The notes under the pieces were generated by a model. The model was not told where the DNA came from. It did no database searches and saw only the letters and a list, made by a program, of their open reading frames with translations. The position numbers and the translations under genes were made by a program. From Maritimibacter harenae (GTDB taxonomy: Bacteria; Pseudomonadota; Alphaproteobacteria; Rhodobacterales; Rhodobacteraceae), in NCBI RefSeq assembly GCF_009882975.1, contig NZ_WTUX01000010.1, forward strand, positions 232,367-296,366: a stretch of DNA of 64,000 nt, in the 5' to 3' direction. Below, one piece after another: positions 23,478-34,005 of the stretch (the first letter of the stretch is position 1; every line of letters begins with the position of its first letter).

Positions 23478-24989
23478 ATGAGCGCTCTTGAAGACAACAT
23501 CGCCAGGGCCGAGGGCTTCATCGCCCGTTTCCGCGCGGACGGCGTGATGAACCATATCGACGGCGAAAACGTCCCGGCGCTCTCGGGCGCGCAGATGGAG
23601 ACGATCAGCCCGGTCGACGGAGCCGCGCTCGCCAAGGTCGCGAAAAGCGGCGCCGAGGATATCGACCGCGCGGCGGCGGCGGCCAAGGCTGCGTTTCCGA
23701 CCTGGTCGAAAACGCCGGGCGCCGAGCGTCGCAGGATCCTGATCAAGGTCGCCGAGGCGATCGAGGCGAGCGCGGACGAGATCGCCTTCACCGAATGCAT
23801 GGACACGGGCCAGGCGCTGCGGTTCATGTCGAAGGCCGCCATTCGCGGCGCGGCCAACTTCCGCTACTTCGCCGACCAGGCGCCCGGCGCCGAGGACGGC
23901 GAGGTGACGCGCACGCCGACGCAGATGAACACGACAAGCCGCCGTCCGATCGGGCCGGTGGGCGTGATCACCCCGTGGAACACGCCGTTCATGCTGTCGA
24001 CGTGGAAGATCGCCCCCGCGCTCGCCGCCGGCTGCACCGTGGTGCACAAACCGGCCGAGTTCTCGCCGATGACCGCCAAGCTGCTGGTCGAGATCGCGGA
24101 GGAAGCTGGTCTGCCCAAGGGCGTGCTGAACGTGGTCAACGGGATGGGCGAGGACGCCGGCAAACGGCTGACGGAGCACTCGGACATCAAGGCGATCGCC
24201 TTCGTCGGTGAAAGCCGCACCGGGTCGATGATCATGGCGCAGGGCGCCGCGACGCTCAAGCGCGTGCATTTCGAGCTCGGGGGCAAGAACCCGGTCATCG
24301 TGTTCGACGACGCCGACCTCGAACGTGCCGTCGATGCGGCGACCTTCATGATCTACTCGCTGAACGGTGAGCGCTGCACCTCGTCCTCGCGGCTCCTGGT
24401 GCAGGACACGATCTATGACGAGTTCACGGCGAAAGTGGCCGAGGTGGCCAAGCGCATCAAGGTGGGCCATCCGCTCGACCCCGAAACGGTGGTCGGGCCG
24501 CTCATCCATCCGGAGCACGAGGAGAAGGTCCTGTCCTATTTCGACAAGGCCCGCGCCGAAGGCGCGACCATCGCAGCCGGGGGCGAGAAGGTGGGCGATG
24601 CAGGCTGCTTCGTGGCCCCCACGCTCTTCACCCACGCGACCAACGACATGACCATCGCGCAGGAAGAGATTTTCGGCCCGGTCCTGACGGCCATCCCGTT
24701 CAAGGACGAGGACGAGGCGCTCACGCTCGCCAATGACGTGCAATATGGCCTGTCCGCCTATCTCTGGACCAACGACCTCGGCCGCGCGATGCGCATGACC
24801 GACGAACTCGAAGCGGGGATGATGTGGGTGAACTCGGAAAACATCCGTCACCTGCCCACGCCCTTCGGCGGCGTCAAATCCTCCGGCATCGGGAGGGATG
24901 GCGGCGACTGGTCCTTCGACTTCTACATGGAGACGGTGAACGTCAGTTTCCCGCGCGCGACACACAAGATCCCGAAACTCGGCGGGTGA
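23478..24989 (+). CDS. hpaE: 5-carboxymethyl-2-hydroxymuconate semialdehyde dehydrogenase
   Basis: The 503-residue aldehyde dehydrogenase oxidises the ring-cleavage product CHMS to CHM with NAD. The catalytic Glu lies in HFELGGKNPVIVF (about residue 271), and the catalytic Cys in LNGERCTSSSR (about residue 305). IGPVGVITPWNTPF is the usual N-terminal nucleotide-binding motif. Assignment to this step rather than a general ALDH rests on its position between hpaF and hpaD. Confidence 0.92.
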   Translation: MSALEDNIARAEGFIARFRADGVMNHIDGENVPALSGAQMETISPVDGAALAKVAKSGAEDIDRAAAAAKAAFPTWSKTPGAERRRILIKVAEAIEASADEIAFTECMDTGQALRFMSKAAIRGAANFRYFADQAPGAEDGEVTRTPTQMNTTSRRPIGPVGVITPWNTPFMLSTWKIAPALAAGCTVVHKPAEFSPMTAKLLVEIAEEAGLPKGVLNVVNGMGEDAGKRLTEHSDIKAIAFVGESRTGSMIMAQGAATLKRVHFELGGKNPVIVFDDADLERAVDAATFMIYSLNGERCTSSSRLLVQDTIYDEFTAKVAEVAKRIKVGHPLDPETVVGPLIHPEHEEKVLSYFDKARAEGATIAAGGEKVGDAGCFVAPTLFTHATNDMTIAQEEIFGPVLTAIPFKDEDEALTLANDVQYGLSAYLWTNDLGRAMRMTDELEAGMMWVNSENIRHLPTPFGGVKSSGIGRDGGDWSFDFYMETVNVSFPRATHKIPKLGG

Positions 24990-25013
24990 GGCGCCGACCC
25001 GAGGAGGAAAGAC

Positions 25014-25868
25014 ATGGGTGAGATCGTACTCGCGGCCAAGATGACCCACGTTCCGACGATGCAGATGTCGGAGCAGGACGGGCCGGTGAAAGGCATGCGC
25101 CAGGCGGCCATCGACGGGCACTACGAGATCGCGCGCAGGGCCAAGGCGCTGGGTGCCGACACGGTGGTGATCTGCGACACGCACTGGCTGGTCAACGCGG
25201 GCTTCCACGTCAACGCGAACGACAGGTTCGAGGGGCTGCTGACCTCGTCCGAGTTCCCGCAATTCATCCGCGACATGCCGTATTCCCACGAGGGCAACCC
25301 GGCGCTGGGCGACGCGATCGCAGAGACGGCGAGCGAAATGGGGGTCTACACGCTGGCCCACCACCTCGACAGTCTCGACCTGGAATACGGCACGCTGGTG
25401 CCGCTGTCCTTCATGAGCCGGGAACACGAGATGAAGGTCGTCTCGATCGCCGCCTTCTGCACGGTCCACGACCACGACGAGTCCCGCGTGCTGGGCGAGG
25501 CGATCCGCAAGGCGGTGGAGGCCAGCGACGACAAGGTGCTGCTGGTCGCCTCCGGCAGCCTCAGCCACAAGATCTGGTCGAACAAGGACTATGCCCCGAA
25601 CAACGGCACCTTCACGATCAGCTCCGAGTTCAACCGGCAGGTCGACCTCATGGTGCTCGACATGTGGCAGCGCGGCGATCATGCGACCTTTCTGAAGATG
25701 CTGGGCGACTACGCCGTCCATTGCTCCGGGGAAGGGTCGATGCACGACACCGCGATGCTCTACGGCGCATTGGGCTGGGACAGCTACACCGGCAAATGCG
25801 AAGTGGTGACCGAGTACTTCCCGTCCTCGGGCACCGGCCAGACCAACGTGATATTCCCCGTCCAGTAA
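25014..25868 (+). CDS. hpaD: 3,4-dihydroxyphenylacetate 2,3-dioxygenase, LigB-type (class III)
   Basis: The 284-residue protein is an extradiol ring-cleavage dioxygenase of the LigB superfamily, converting homoprotocatechuate to CHMS. It closely tracks E. coli HpaD/HpcB: AAKMTHVPTMQMSEQDG, CDTHWLVNAGFHVN, VSIAAFCTVHDHDES and SGSLSHKIW are recognisable, with His residues suited to Fe(II) binding. Length equals the E. coli enzyme (283). Unusually, the next gene encodes another homoprotocatechuate dioxygenase of a different fold. Confidence 0.93.
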   Translation: MGEIVLAAKMTHVPTMQMSEQDGPVKGMRQAAIDGHYEIARRAKALGADTVVICDTHWLVNAGFHVNANDRFEGLLTSSEFPQFIRDMPYSHEGNPALGDAIAETASEMGVYTLAHHLDSLDLEYGTLVPLSFMSREHEMKVVSIAAFCTVHDHDESRVLGEAIRKAVEASDDKVLLVASGSLSHKIWSNKDYAPNNGTFTISSEFNRQVDLMVLDMWQRGDHATFLKMLGDYAVHCSGEGSMHDTAMLYGALGWDSYTGKCEVVTEYFPSSGTGQTNVIFPVQ

Positions 25869-25882
25869 GACCGGAGACGACG

Positions 25883-26863
<981 letters not shown>

Positions 26864-26873
26864 GGAGGCCCGC

Positions 26874-27731
26874 GTGACAGGACGCATCGCTGCATTCCGC
26901 GCCAAGGACAAAACCCGCTTCGGCGTCGTGACCGACGAAGGGATCGTCGATCTGACCGAGATCGCCGGTTTTCCCCATCTTCAGGCGGTCGTGAGCGCCG
27001 GCGCGCTTGCGGACGTGATCGCGGTGGCCGACGGGCGGGCGCCGGATTTCCGGATCGAAGACGTGACCTTCCTCATCCCCGTCGCCGCGCCGGAAAAGAT
27101 CATCTGCGTCGGCGTGAACTTCCCGGACCGCAACGCGGAGTACAAGGATGGCACGTCGCAGCCAAAGCACATGTCGCTCTTCCCGCGCTTTCCGCGCAGC
27201 TTCACGGGGCATGGCCAGCCGCTCATCCGCCCGCCGGAGAACCACACGCTGGATTACGAGGGCGAGGTGGCCATCGTCATCGGCAAAGGCGGACGCCGGA
27301 TCGCGGCGGAAGATGCCTACGACCACATCGCGGCGCTCACGCTCGCCAACGAAGGGACGATCCGCGACTGGGTGCGCCATGCGAAGTTCAACGTCACGCA
27401 GGGCAAGAACTGGGACAACTCGGGGGCCATCGGCCCGTGGCTCGTCCCGTTCACCGATCCCGCGCAGCTCGACGACGCGCACCTTGTGACCCGCGTGAAC
27501 GGCGAGGTGCGGCAGGAGGACGACATGAAGAACATGATGTTCCCGATCCGCGAGGAGATCGCCTATATCTCCACCTTCACCACGCTGGTGCCGGGCGACA
27601 TCATCATCACCGGCACGCCCACGGGGGCGGGGGCGCGGTTCGATCCGCCGAAATACCTGGCCCCCGGCGATGTCGTCGAGGTCGAGGTCGAGGGCATCGG
27701 CATCCTGCGCAACACGGTGGCCGACGAATGA
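26874..27731 (+). CDS. hpaG: 5-oxopent-3-ene-1,2,5-tricarboxylate decarboxylase / HHDD isomerase (FAH family)
   Basis: The 285-residue protein belongs to the fumarylacetoacetate hydrolase fold. The motifs KIICVGVNFPDRNAEY and LDYEGEVAIVIGKGGR, which hold the metal ligands, and the tail TGTPTGAGARFDPPKYL are typical of HpaG-type isomerase/decarboxylases. The start is GTG after AAGGAGG, read as MTGRIAAFR. E. coli HpaG is a fused protein of about 430 residues with two FAH units. Here only one unit is present, as in many other bacteria. Its stop overlaps the hpaH start. Confidence 0.85.
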   Translation: MTGRIAAFRAKDKTRFGVVTDEGIVDLTEIAGFPHLQAVVSAGALADVIAVADGRAPDFRIEDVTFLIPVAAPEKIICVGVNFPDRNAEYKDGTSQPKHMSLFPRFPRSFTGHGQPLIRPPENHTLDYEGEVAIVIGKGGRRIAAEDAYDHIAALTLANEGTIRDWVRHAKFNVTQGKNWDNSGAIGPWLVPFTDPAQLDDAHLVTRVNGEVRQEDDMKNMMFPIREEIAYISTFTTLVPGDIIITGTPTGAGARFDPPKYLAPGDVVEVEVEGIGILRNTVADE

Positions 27732-28531
27732 CCCTGACCCGGGACGAGATCGCGACCGCCGCCGCCGACCTGCTCGAGGCCGAGCGTACGCGCACCCAGA
27801 TCGGGCTTCTCTCCAAGCGCCATCCGGGCATGACGCTGGACGATGCCTACGCGATCCAGACCGCGCAGATGGCCCAGAGCCTCGCGGCGGGGCGCGAGAT
27901 CATCGGGTGGAAGATCGGGCTCACCTCGAAGGTGATGCAGGAGGCATTGAAGATCGACACGCCCGACAGCGGCGTGCTCTACGACGACATGCTGTTTCCC
28001 AATGGGGGGACCGTGCCCGCGGGCCGGTTCATCCAGCCGCGGATCGAAGCCGAGATCGCCTTCGTCATGAAGGCACCCCTGGGCGGCGACGTGACCCGGG
28101 AGGATGTTCTGGCGGCGACCGACTACGTCACCCCGTCGCTCGAGATCCTCGATACCCGCATCCTGCGCGCCGATCCCGAAACCGGGCGGGCACGCGTCAT
28201 CACCGACACGGTGAGCGACAACGCGGCCAATGCGGGCCTCGTTCTGGGTGACACCCGAAGCGCGCCGGACGCGGTCGACCTGCGCTGGACCGGAGCGATC
28301 CTGCGCAAGGACGGCGAGGTCGTGGCGACCGGCCTTGGCGCCGCCGTCCTCGATGATCCCGTGATGGGGCTGGTGTGGCTCGCCCGGCGCATGCATGAAT
28401 ACGGCCAGCGGATCGAGGCGGGGCAGGTGGTGCTGTCCGGCTCGTTCATCGCCCCCGTCGAATGCCCTCCGGGCACATCCATCACTGCCGACTTCGGCCC
28501 CTTCGGCCAGGTCGCCATCAGTTTCGAGTAA
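27728..28531 (+). CDS. hpaH: 2-oxo-hept-3-ene-1,7-dioate hydratase
   Basis: The 267-residue protein is a metal-dependent hydratase/decarboxylase-fold enzyme adding water to 2-oxohept-3-ene-1,7-dioate. GWKIGLTSKVMQ, the Glu-rich PRIEAEIAFVM metal region and SDNAANAGLVLG match this family. The start ATG overlaps the hpaG stop (ATGA), which indicates coupling. A longer in-frame reading upstream is not needed. Confidence 0.88.
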   Translation: MTLTRDEIATAAADLLEAERTRTQIGLLSKRHPGMTLDDAYAIQTAQMAQSLAAGREIIGWKIGLTSKVMQEALKIDTPDSGVLYDDMLFPNGGTVPAGRFIQPRIEAEIAFVMKAPLGGDVTREDVLAATDYVTPSLEILDTRILRADPETGRARVITDTVSDNAANAGLVLGDTRSAPDAVDLRWTGAILRKDGEVVATGLGAAVLDDPVMGLVWLARRMHEYGQRIEAGQVVLSGSFIAPVECPPGTSITADFGPFGQVAISFE

Positions 28532-28535
28532 CGCC

Positions 28536-29306
28536 ATGCCCGCACCGCACAACCAGTTCAAAGCCCGCCTCAAGACCGGCGAGACACAGTTCGGCCTCTG
28601 GGTCGCCTCGGGCGATCCGTCGGTGGCGGAGCTTGCCGCCTCGGCCGGGTTCGACTGGCTCGTGATCGACGGGGAGCATGGGCCCAACGGCCTGCGCGAC
28701 GTGCTGGCGCAGCTGCGCGCCGTGGGCGAGCGCACCCAGGCCGTGGTGCGCGCCCGCGACGACAACCGTGCGCTTCTCAAGCAACTCCTCGACATCGGGG
28801 CGCAGACCATCCTGATCCCGATGATCGAGACGGGTGAGCAGGCGCGCGAGGCGGTGCGCTCGGTCAATTATCCCCCGGTCGGCGTGCGCGGCGTGGGCGC
28901 TGCACTGGCACGCGCCTCGCGCTACGGGGCCGAGGCGGATTACCTCGCCACCGCCAACGACGAGATCTGCCTGCTCGTGCAGGTCGAAAGCCGCGCGGCG
29001 CTGGCGGGCCTCGACGACATCCTCGCGGTCGAGGGGATCGACGGGGTGTTCATCGGGCCCGCGGACCTCGCCGCCGACATGGGGCACCTGGGCAACCCCG
29101 GCGCGCCCGAGGTGGACGCGGCGATCCGCGACACGCTGACCCGGATCATGGAGTCCGGCAAGGCGGCGGGCATCCTGACATCGGATCGCGCACTGGCGCA
29201 GAGCTACGCCGATATGGGCGTGGCCTTCCTCGCAGTCGGCTCCGACATCGGGGTCCTGCGCAGCGGCCTGACCGCCCTGCGCGGGGCCTTCGAAAAGGCC
29301 CTGTGA
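28536..29306 (+). CDS. hpaI: 4-hydroxy-2-oxoheptanedioate aldolase
   Basis: The 256-residue class II aldolase (HpcH/HpaI family) splits 4-hydroxy-2-oxoheptanedioate into pyruvate and succinic semialdehyde, completing the ring-cleavage route. Motifs include GLWVASGDPSVAEL, FDWLVIDGEHGP (acid-base and metal region), MIETGEQAREAV and FIGPADLAADMGHLG. It is the last gene of the hpa operon in the window. The hydroxylase genes hpaBC and the regulator hpaR are not present here. Confidence 0.92.
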   Translation: MPAPHNQFKARLKTGETQFGLWVASGDPSVAELAASAGFDWLVIDGEHGPNGLRDVLAQLRAVGERTQAVVRARDDNRALLKQLLDIGAQTILIPMIETGEQAREAVRSVNYPPVGVRGVGAALARASRYGAEADYLATANDEICLLVQVESRAALAGLDDILAVEGIDGVFIGPADLAADMGHLGNPGAPEVDAAIRDTLTRIMESGKAAGILTSDRALAQSYADMGVAFLAVGSDIGVLRSGLTALRGAFEKAL

Positions 29307-29756
29307 TTCTCCACTAGCCAGGCTTTCAAATCGGGCACGCCCTTGCGCCTGTGGCCACAATTGGCCGAACGGCGCGGGCGTGTTTCCAAATGTCGGACAC
29401 GCTTGCGCCACATTTGGTCCATTTCTTGCCCAAATTAGACGCTCGAGTGTCCGCCCATCCGTGGTTTCGGACGGTTGCATGCACCAGGCCGGCACGGCGC
29501 GGCCGTGGGTAAACCTTTGCTCGGCCCTCTTATAATGACCTGTAAATAAAGGGATAAACGTCAATAAGGTGCGTTTCCGTGAGTGCGTGAACGGCTCTAC
29601 TTCCTGTGATTTTCACTCCTCCGAAATAGTGCGGCAGCAACAGATTGTTTCCGTTCCGCGACATCCAAAAGAGGCAAGTTTGTGGCAACATCGTGGCCGG
29701 GGGCGCCATGCACGAACGTCCGGCAATGAGCCGGGTGGTGATTTCAGGGGTGAAAC
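29307..29756. other. Intergenic region before the exopolysaccharide locus
   Basis: These 450 bases contain no convincing ORF. The region 29528-29575 is AT-rich relative to its surroundings (for example TATAATG at 29531-29537), which suggests a promoter for the exoY-like gene. CATGCACCA (29478-29486) also occurs at 37338-37346 in the leader of the tyrosine-kinase gene. No terminator for the hpa operon is clear. Confidence 0.4.
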
Positions 29757-30449
29757 ATGGCTTTGGATTTCGAACACCAGGTCCTGGTGGCTGCGCCAGG
29801 ACACCAGAGGCTTGCGCCGGCCATGCCGCCGCGGCCCACCATTGGAAAAGGCAAAAGACTTTTCGACATGGCCTTCGCCGCGGCCGCGCTGATCGCGCTG
29901 TCGCCGGTCTTCCTGGTCATCGCCGTGATGCTGCGGCTGCGCGAACGCGGCCCGGTCTTCTTCGCGCACAGCCGGGTCGGCCAGAACGGCCAGACCTTCC
30001 GCTGCCTCAAGTTCCGCACGATGCGCGAGAACGGGGACGAGATGCTGGCGCGCATGCTGGCCATCGACCCGATCGCCCGGCGTGAATGGGAAGAGGCACA
30101 GAAGATCGACCGCGACCCGCGCGTGACGCGGCTGGGGGCCTTCCTGCGCCGCACCAGCCTCGACGAGCTGCCGCAGTTCTGGAACGTGCTGCGCGGCGAC
30201 ATGTCGATCGTGGGCCCGCGTCCCGTGACCCGGGGTGAGGCGGCGAAATACGGTCGCCACTTCGCCGACTACTGCAAGGTCAAGCCGGGCATCACCGGCG
30301 CCTGGCAGGTCGGTGGACGCTCCGACACGAGCTATGAACACCGCGTCGCGCTCGACGTGGATTACGTGCGCAACGGCTCGTTCGCCGAGGATCTGCGCAT
30401 CGTGTTCAAGACCGTGGGTGTCGTGCTCGCCCAACGCGGCGCATGCTGA
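29757..30449 (+). CDS. Sugar transferase initiating exopolysaccharide synthesis (ExoY-like)
   Basis: The 230-residue protein is a small-type polyprenyl-phosphate hexose-1-phosphate transferase. One hydrophobic segment lies at about residues 38-62, followed by KFRTMRENGDEM, RRTSLDELPQFWNVLRGDMS, GPRP and the C-terminal KPGITGAWQV. These are the catalytic motifs that transfer the first sugar phosphate to undecaprenyl phosphate at the cytoplasmic face. The nature of the sugar cannot be read. It overlaps the next gene by seven bases. Confidence 0.92.
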   Translation: MALDFEHQVLVAAPGHQRLAPAMPPRPTIGKGKRLFDMAFAAAALIALSPVFLVIAVMLRLRERGPVFFAHSRVGQNGQTFRCLKFRTMRENGDEMLARMLAIDPIARREWEEAQKIDRDPRVTRLGAFLRRTSLDELPQFWNVLRGDMSIVGPRPVTRGEAAKYGRHFADYCKVKPGITGAWQVGGRSDTSYEHRVALDVDYVRNGSFAEDLRIVFKTVGVVLAQRGAC

Positions 30450-31453
30450 CCGCGCCGGCCGTGAAATCGGACACGCCCATCATGCTCGACACGCTGCGCA
30501 AGTTCCGCGACGAAAGTTTCGCGACCCCGCCGCCGGAAGCCGCTTTCGCCGAAGCGGACGCCCGGCCGACGCGGATCTTCGTGGGCATCCCGACCACGGG
30601 GCGTCCGACGATCCTGCCGGACACGGTGCGCGCGCTGGCCAAACAGACGCGCCTGCCCGATGCGCTGATCCTGTCCATCGCCTCGCTCGACGACCTGGGG
30701 GATCTCGCGCCCGAACATCTGCCGTTCGAGGTCGAGATCATCATCGGCAAGAAGGGCGCGGCCGGGCAGCGAAACCGGATGTTGACGCTTCTGGACAAGC
30801 GCGACGTGCTGCTCCTGCTCGACGACGATTTCCTGATGGAGCCCGATTACATCGAGAACACGCTGAAGCTGTTCCGGCAGGAAGACGACGTGGTGGTGGC
30901 CACCGGCACCGTCCTGGCCGACGGCATCATCGGCCCGGGCTACGACCACGAAGAAGGCGCGCGCCGGCTGGAGGCGCTGTCGCAGGCCCCGCGCAGCGAT
31001 GCGGTGAACCCGATCTACGCAGGTTACGGCTGCAACATGGCGTTCCGGGTCGAAACCGCGCTGGCCAACGACATCCGGTTCGACGAGAACCTGCCGCTCT
31101 ACAGCTGGCTCGAGGACGTGGACTTCTCGCGTCGCCTGGCCGCCCACGGCCGTGTCGTGAGGGCGGGCGCGCTGCGCGGCGTTCACCTCGGGACCAAGAC
31201 CGGGCGGACGCCGGGCATCTTCCTTGGCTACTCGCAGATAGCCAACCCGGTCTACCTGGTGCGCAAGGGCACGATGACCCGTCGCCACGCCTGCGAGCTT
31301 GTGCTGCGCAGCATGGCGTCGAACACGCTGCGCGCGTTCAAGCGGGCCGGCGTGAACGACTACCGGGGCCGGCTGCGCGGCAATCTCGTCGCGGTGAAGG
31401 ACGTGCTTCGGGGCCGGGACTCACCCGGCCGGATCACCGAGCTGCGGCCGTGA
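30443..31453 (+). CDS. Glycosyltransferase family 2
   Basis: The 336-residue protein has a GT-A core: IFVGIPTTGRPTILPDTVRAL, a GAAGQRNRML motif, and LLLLDDDFLMEPDYI carrying the DxD-type metal site near residue 128. The later LPLYSWLEDVDFSRRL supplies the ED acceptor motif. It likely adds a sugar to the lipid-linked repeat made by the preceding transferase. Its start overlaps the upstream stop (ATGCTGA). An ATG 13 codons downstream is an alternative. Its 3' end overlaps the opposite-strand gene by 20 bases. Confidence 0.85.
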   Translation: MLTAPAVKSDTPIMLDTLRKFRDESFATPPPEAAFAEADARPTRIFVGIPTTGRPTILPDTVRALAKQTRLPDALILSIASLDDLGDLAPEHLPFEVEIIIGKKGAAGQRNRMLTLLDKRDVLLLLDDDFLMEPDYIENTLKLFRQEDDVVVATGTVLADGIIGPGYDHEEGARRLEALSQAPRSDAVNPIYAGYGCNMAFRVETALANDIRFDENLPLYSWLEDVDFSRRLAAHGRVVRAGALRGVHLGTKTGRTPGIFLGYSQIANPVYLVRKGTMTRRHACELVLRSMASNTLRAFKRAGVNDYRGRLRGNLVAVKDVLRGRDSPGRITELRP

Positions 31454-32684
31454 GGTGAGGGGCGGTCGGCACACGATCGTATTCGCCGAGGAGCGCCTCG
31501 ATCCACGCGCTCCGCTCCAGCCCGAGCCGAACCGCGCCCCCGAACCCGGCCTCGCTCATCCGCCGCACGTCCTCGTCCGGAAGCGACATCATCCGCGTGA
31601 GCGCGGCGTCGAAGCGCGCGGGATCGGCCGGGTCGAAGGCGAAACCGAGTCCATGCTGCACGACTTCCGCGGACATGAGCGCCGTGTCGGACACCAGGAC
31701 CGGCAGGCCGCTTGCCGCCGCTTCCGCGATGACGAGCGCGAAAGGCTCGGGGTGGCGCGAGGGCATGACGAGCGCGCGGGCGGTCGCGACATGGGCGCCG
31801 ATCCGGTCGCGCTCCGTCCAGCCGGTGATCGTGATGTCACCCCCCAGCGCCTCGAGCGCGGGGCGCAGCGGCCCGTCACCCACCAACGTGAGCGGGACAC
31901 CGGTGCGCCGCGCGGCCTCGGCCAACGCGAGGACGCCCTTGTCGGGCTCCAGCCGGCCCACGTAGACGAGCGCCCGGTTGTCCTCGGCCCGTATGCGGGT
32001 GGCGGAGAAGGGGATCGCCGGGTTGCGCACCACGCGGATCGCGTCCGCCCGGTAGCCCGCGCGCGTCAGGCGCGACACCATCTCAGGGTGCAGCACGAGG
32101 ATGCCCGCCCAGGCCGTTCCGTCGCCCAGGTGCCGGCGCAGGGCGGACGTGCGCAGCACCCGCCAAAGCTTGTGCCCGTAGTTGCGCTTGTCGCACTGGG
32201 TCGTGAGGCAGTCGAGCGACAGGGGCACCCGCCCGCACGGCTCGCCGCGCCGGTAATCCATGTAGACGCCGTTGGGGCAGGCCAGGAACATGTCGTGGGC
32301 ATGAATGAAGGTGCGCGCCGCGACCGGGGCGAGGCCCGCGAACAGGTCCGGCGACAGGATCTGCGCCCAGCCGTGGACATGGTACACGGTCTCCGGCGTG
32401 CCGTGGTCGGCCACGAAGCGCGCGACCATGTCGCGGGCGGCCGTGTTGCGCAGACCGGTGGCGAGCGTCTTCAGACCCGACTGGTCCAGAAGCCGCCGAC
32501 CGCCGAGGGCCACGACCTCGATCCCCCGTTCGGCGAACATCGGGTTCTCGCCCGCATCGCCGCAGATCCAGGTCACGTGGTGCCCGGCGCGCGCGAAATC
32601 CTCGGCCGACATGAGGGCCAGCCCGGTCGCGCCGCCGCGCGCCACGCTCACGTCGTTGATGATGACGATCCTGCGTCCGGTCAT
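31434..32684 (-). CDS. Glycosyltransferase family 4
   Basis: The 416-residue GT-B protein begins IVIINDVSVARGGATGLALM. The donor-site motifs VYVGRLEPDKGV and EPFALVIAEAAASGLPVLV are those of GT4 enzymes. A cysteine-bearing stretch CPNGVYMDYRRGEPCG...CLTTQCDKRNYG in the acceptor half is unusual for bacterial GT4s but occurs in one subgroup. I prefer the ATG giving MTGRRIV over a GTG seven codons upstream without a ribosome site. The gene is opposite in strand to its neighbours. Confidence 0.85.
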   Translation of the reverse strand: MTGRRIVIINDVSVARGGATGLALMSAEDFARAGHHVTWICGDAGENPMFAERGIEVVALGGRRLLDQSGLKTLATGLRNTAARDMVARFVADHGTPETVYHVHGWAQILSPDLFAGLAPVAARTFIHAHDMFLACPNGVYMDYRRGEPCGRVPLSLDCLTTQCDKRNYGHKLWRVLRTSALRRHLGDGTAWAGILVLHPEMVSRLTRAGYRADAIRVVRNPAIPFSATRIRAEDNRALVYVGRLEPDKGVLALAEAARRTGVPLTLVGDGPLRPALEALGGDITITGWTERDRIGAHVATARALVMPSRHPEPFALVIAEAAASGLPVLVSDTALMSAEVVQHGLGFAFDPADPARFDAALTRMMSLPDEDVRRMSEAGFGGAVRLGLERSAWIEALLGEYDRVPTAPHLTAAAR

Positions 32685-32805
32685 GAAATTGCCCCGTGGC
32701 CTCACTTTTTTCGTGCGAAGACCCGCATTTCAACACGCCCGCGCAGTATGGTCATAGCGCTAACCGGGATTTATGGCGATTCTTCGGTGAAGGGGGCGTG
32801 ACGGC

Positions 32806-34005
32806 GTGGCGACCGAGAAGATCATTCTGTTCAACCTGCACTACTCGCCCAACCTGGGCGACGGGCTGATCGGCGCGTGCATGGTGCATGCGTTGTCCAC
32901 CCTGCGCCCGGGCGCACAGGTGGTGCCGATCGACATCTCCGGGCGCAACGGATTCGGCGCCGTCACCGTGCGCAACCGCAACCTGGCGCTGAAGGTGCTG
33001 CGGGTCTTGCCACTTGGCTTGCGCCAGCGCGCCGTGCACCGGCGGCTGTCGGCGTTGCTGGACGGGGTCGAGGACCGGTGGCGCAAGGCGCTCGACGGGG
33101 CGGGCATGGCGCTGATCGGGGGCGGTCAGCTCTTCTCGGATGCCGACCTGAACTTCCCGGTGAAGATGGACCGCGTCGGGCAATTGCTGGCCGAGGCCGG
33201 GGTGCCCGCCGCCATCCACGCGGTCGGCGTGTCCGAGAACTGGACGCCCTGGGGCCGCCGGCTGTTCTCCCGGCTGTGCGAGGCCGACCTGCGCGCCGTC
33301 GGCGTGCGCGACGCGCCTTCGCTCGCGGCCTGGCGTGCACAGGCGGGCGGGGATTGCCCCGGTGCCCGGCTGACCCGTGACCCGGGCCTTCTGTCCGAGG
33401 CCGCCTTCGGCCCCCGTGCGCCGGGGCAGGCGATCGCGCTGGGCATCACCGCGCCCGACATCCTGTCCTACCATGCCGATGCGGGCGTCGCCGGGGGCGG
33501 GGGGATCGCCTTCTACGAGGAACTCGCCCTGTCGCTGGTCGCGCGGGCCGGGCGCGTGCGCCTGTTCTGCAACGGGGCGGACGAGGACGCGGCCGCGCTC
33601 GCCGCCGTCGCGGGACGCCCGGCGATCCAGGGGGCCATCGCGGCGGGCCAGATCGAATGCGCCCGCGTGCCCGCCACGCCGAAGGAGCTGGTCGATACCG
33701 TCGCCACTTGCCGCGCCGTGATTTCCCACCGGCTGCACGCCTGTATCCTGGGTCACGCCTATGGCCGCCCCGTCGTGGGCATGGGCTGGGACCGGAAGGT
33801 GGAGAGCTTCTTCGACTCCGTCGGTCTGGAGTCCTGCTTCGTCGGCCGCACGGGCGCGGCACCGGCGACCGTGGCCGACATCATGGTCAGCGCCATCGCG
33901 AACGGGGTCGACCGCGACCGCCAGGCCGCCGTGATCCGCGACACCTGGGAGGGCCTCGAAAGCACCCTCGCGGACCTTACGGAGCAGGGGCGCGGCGCAG
34001 CGTGA
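32806..34005 (+). CDS. Polysaccharide pyruvyl transferase family protein
   Basis: The 399-residue protein (GTG start after AAGGGGG) shows the family fold: LFNLHYSPNLGDGLIGACM at the N-terminus, GGGQLFSDADLNFP near residue 105, and the C-terminal ISHRLHACILGHAYGRPVVGM motif with its SHRLH core. Enzymes of this family (CsaB, GumL, ExoV) transfer pyruvate from phosphoenolpyruvate as a ketal onto a sugar of the repeat unit. Its role as a pyruvylation enzyme of the polysaccharide here is inferred. It overlaps the convergent hydrolase gene by 29 bases. Confidence 0.85.
   Translation: MATEKIILFNLHYSPNLGDGLIGACMVHALSTLRPGAQVVPIDISGRNGFGAVTVRNRNLALKVLRVLPLGLRQRAVHRRLSALLDGVEDRWRKALDGAGMALIGGGQLFSDADLNFPVKMDRVGQLLAEAGVPAAIHAVGVSENWTPWGRRLFSRLCEADLRAVGVRDAPSLAAWRAQAGGDCPGARLTRDPGLLSEAAFGPRAPGQAIALGITAPDILSYHADAGVAGGGGIAFYEELALSLVARAGRVRLFCNGADEDAAALAAVAGRPAIQGAIAAGQIECARVPATPKELVDTVATCRAVISHRLHACILGHAYGRPVVGMGWDRKVESFFDSVGLESCFVGRTGAAPATVADIMVSAIANGVDRDRQAAVIRDTWEGLESTLADLTEQGRGAA

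Noticed and set aside
29307-29756. A small ORF at about 29569-29892 before the ExoY-like gene
   Set aside because: It has no ribosome site, no homology and overlaps the transferase start.
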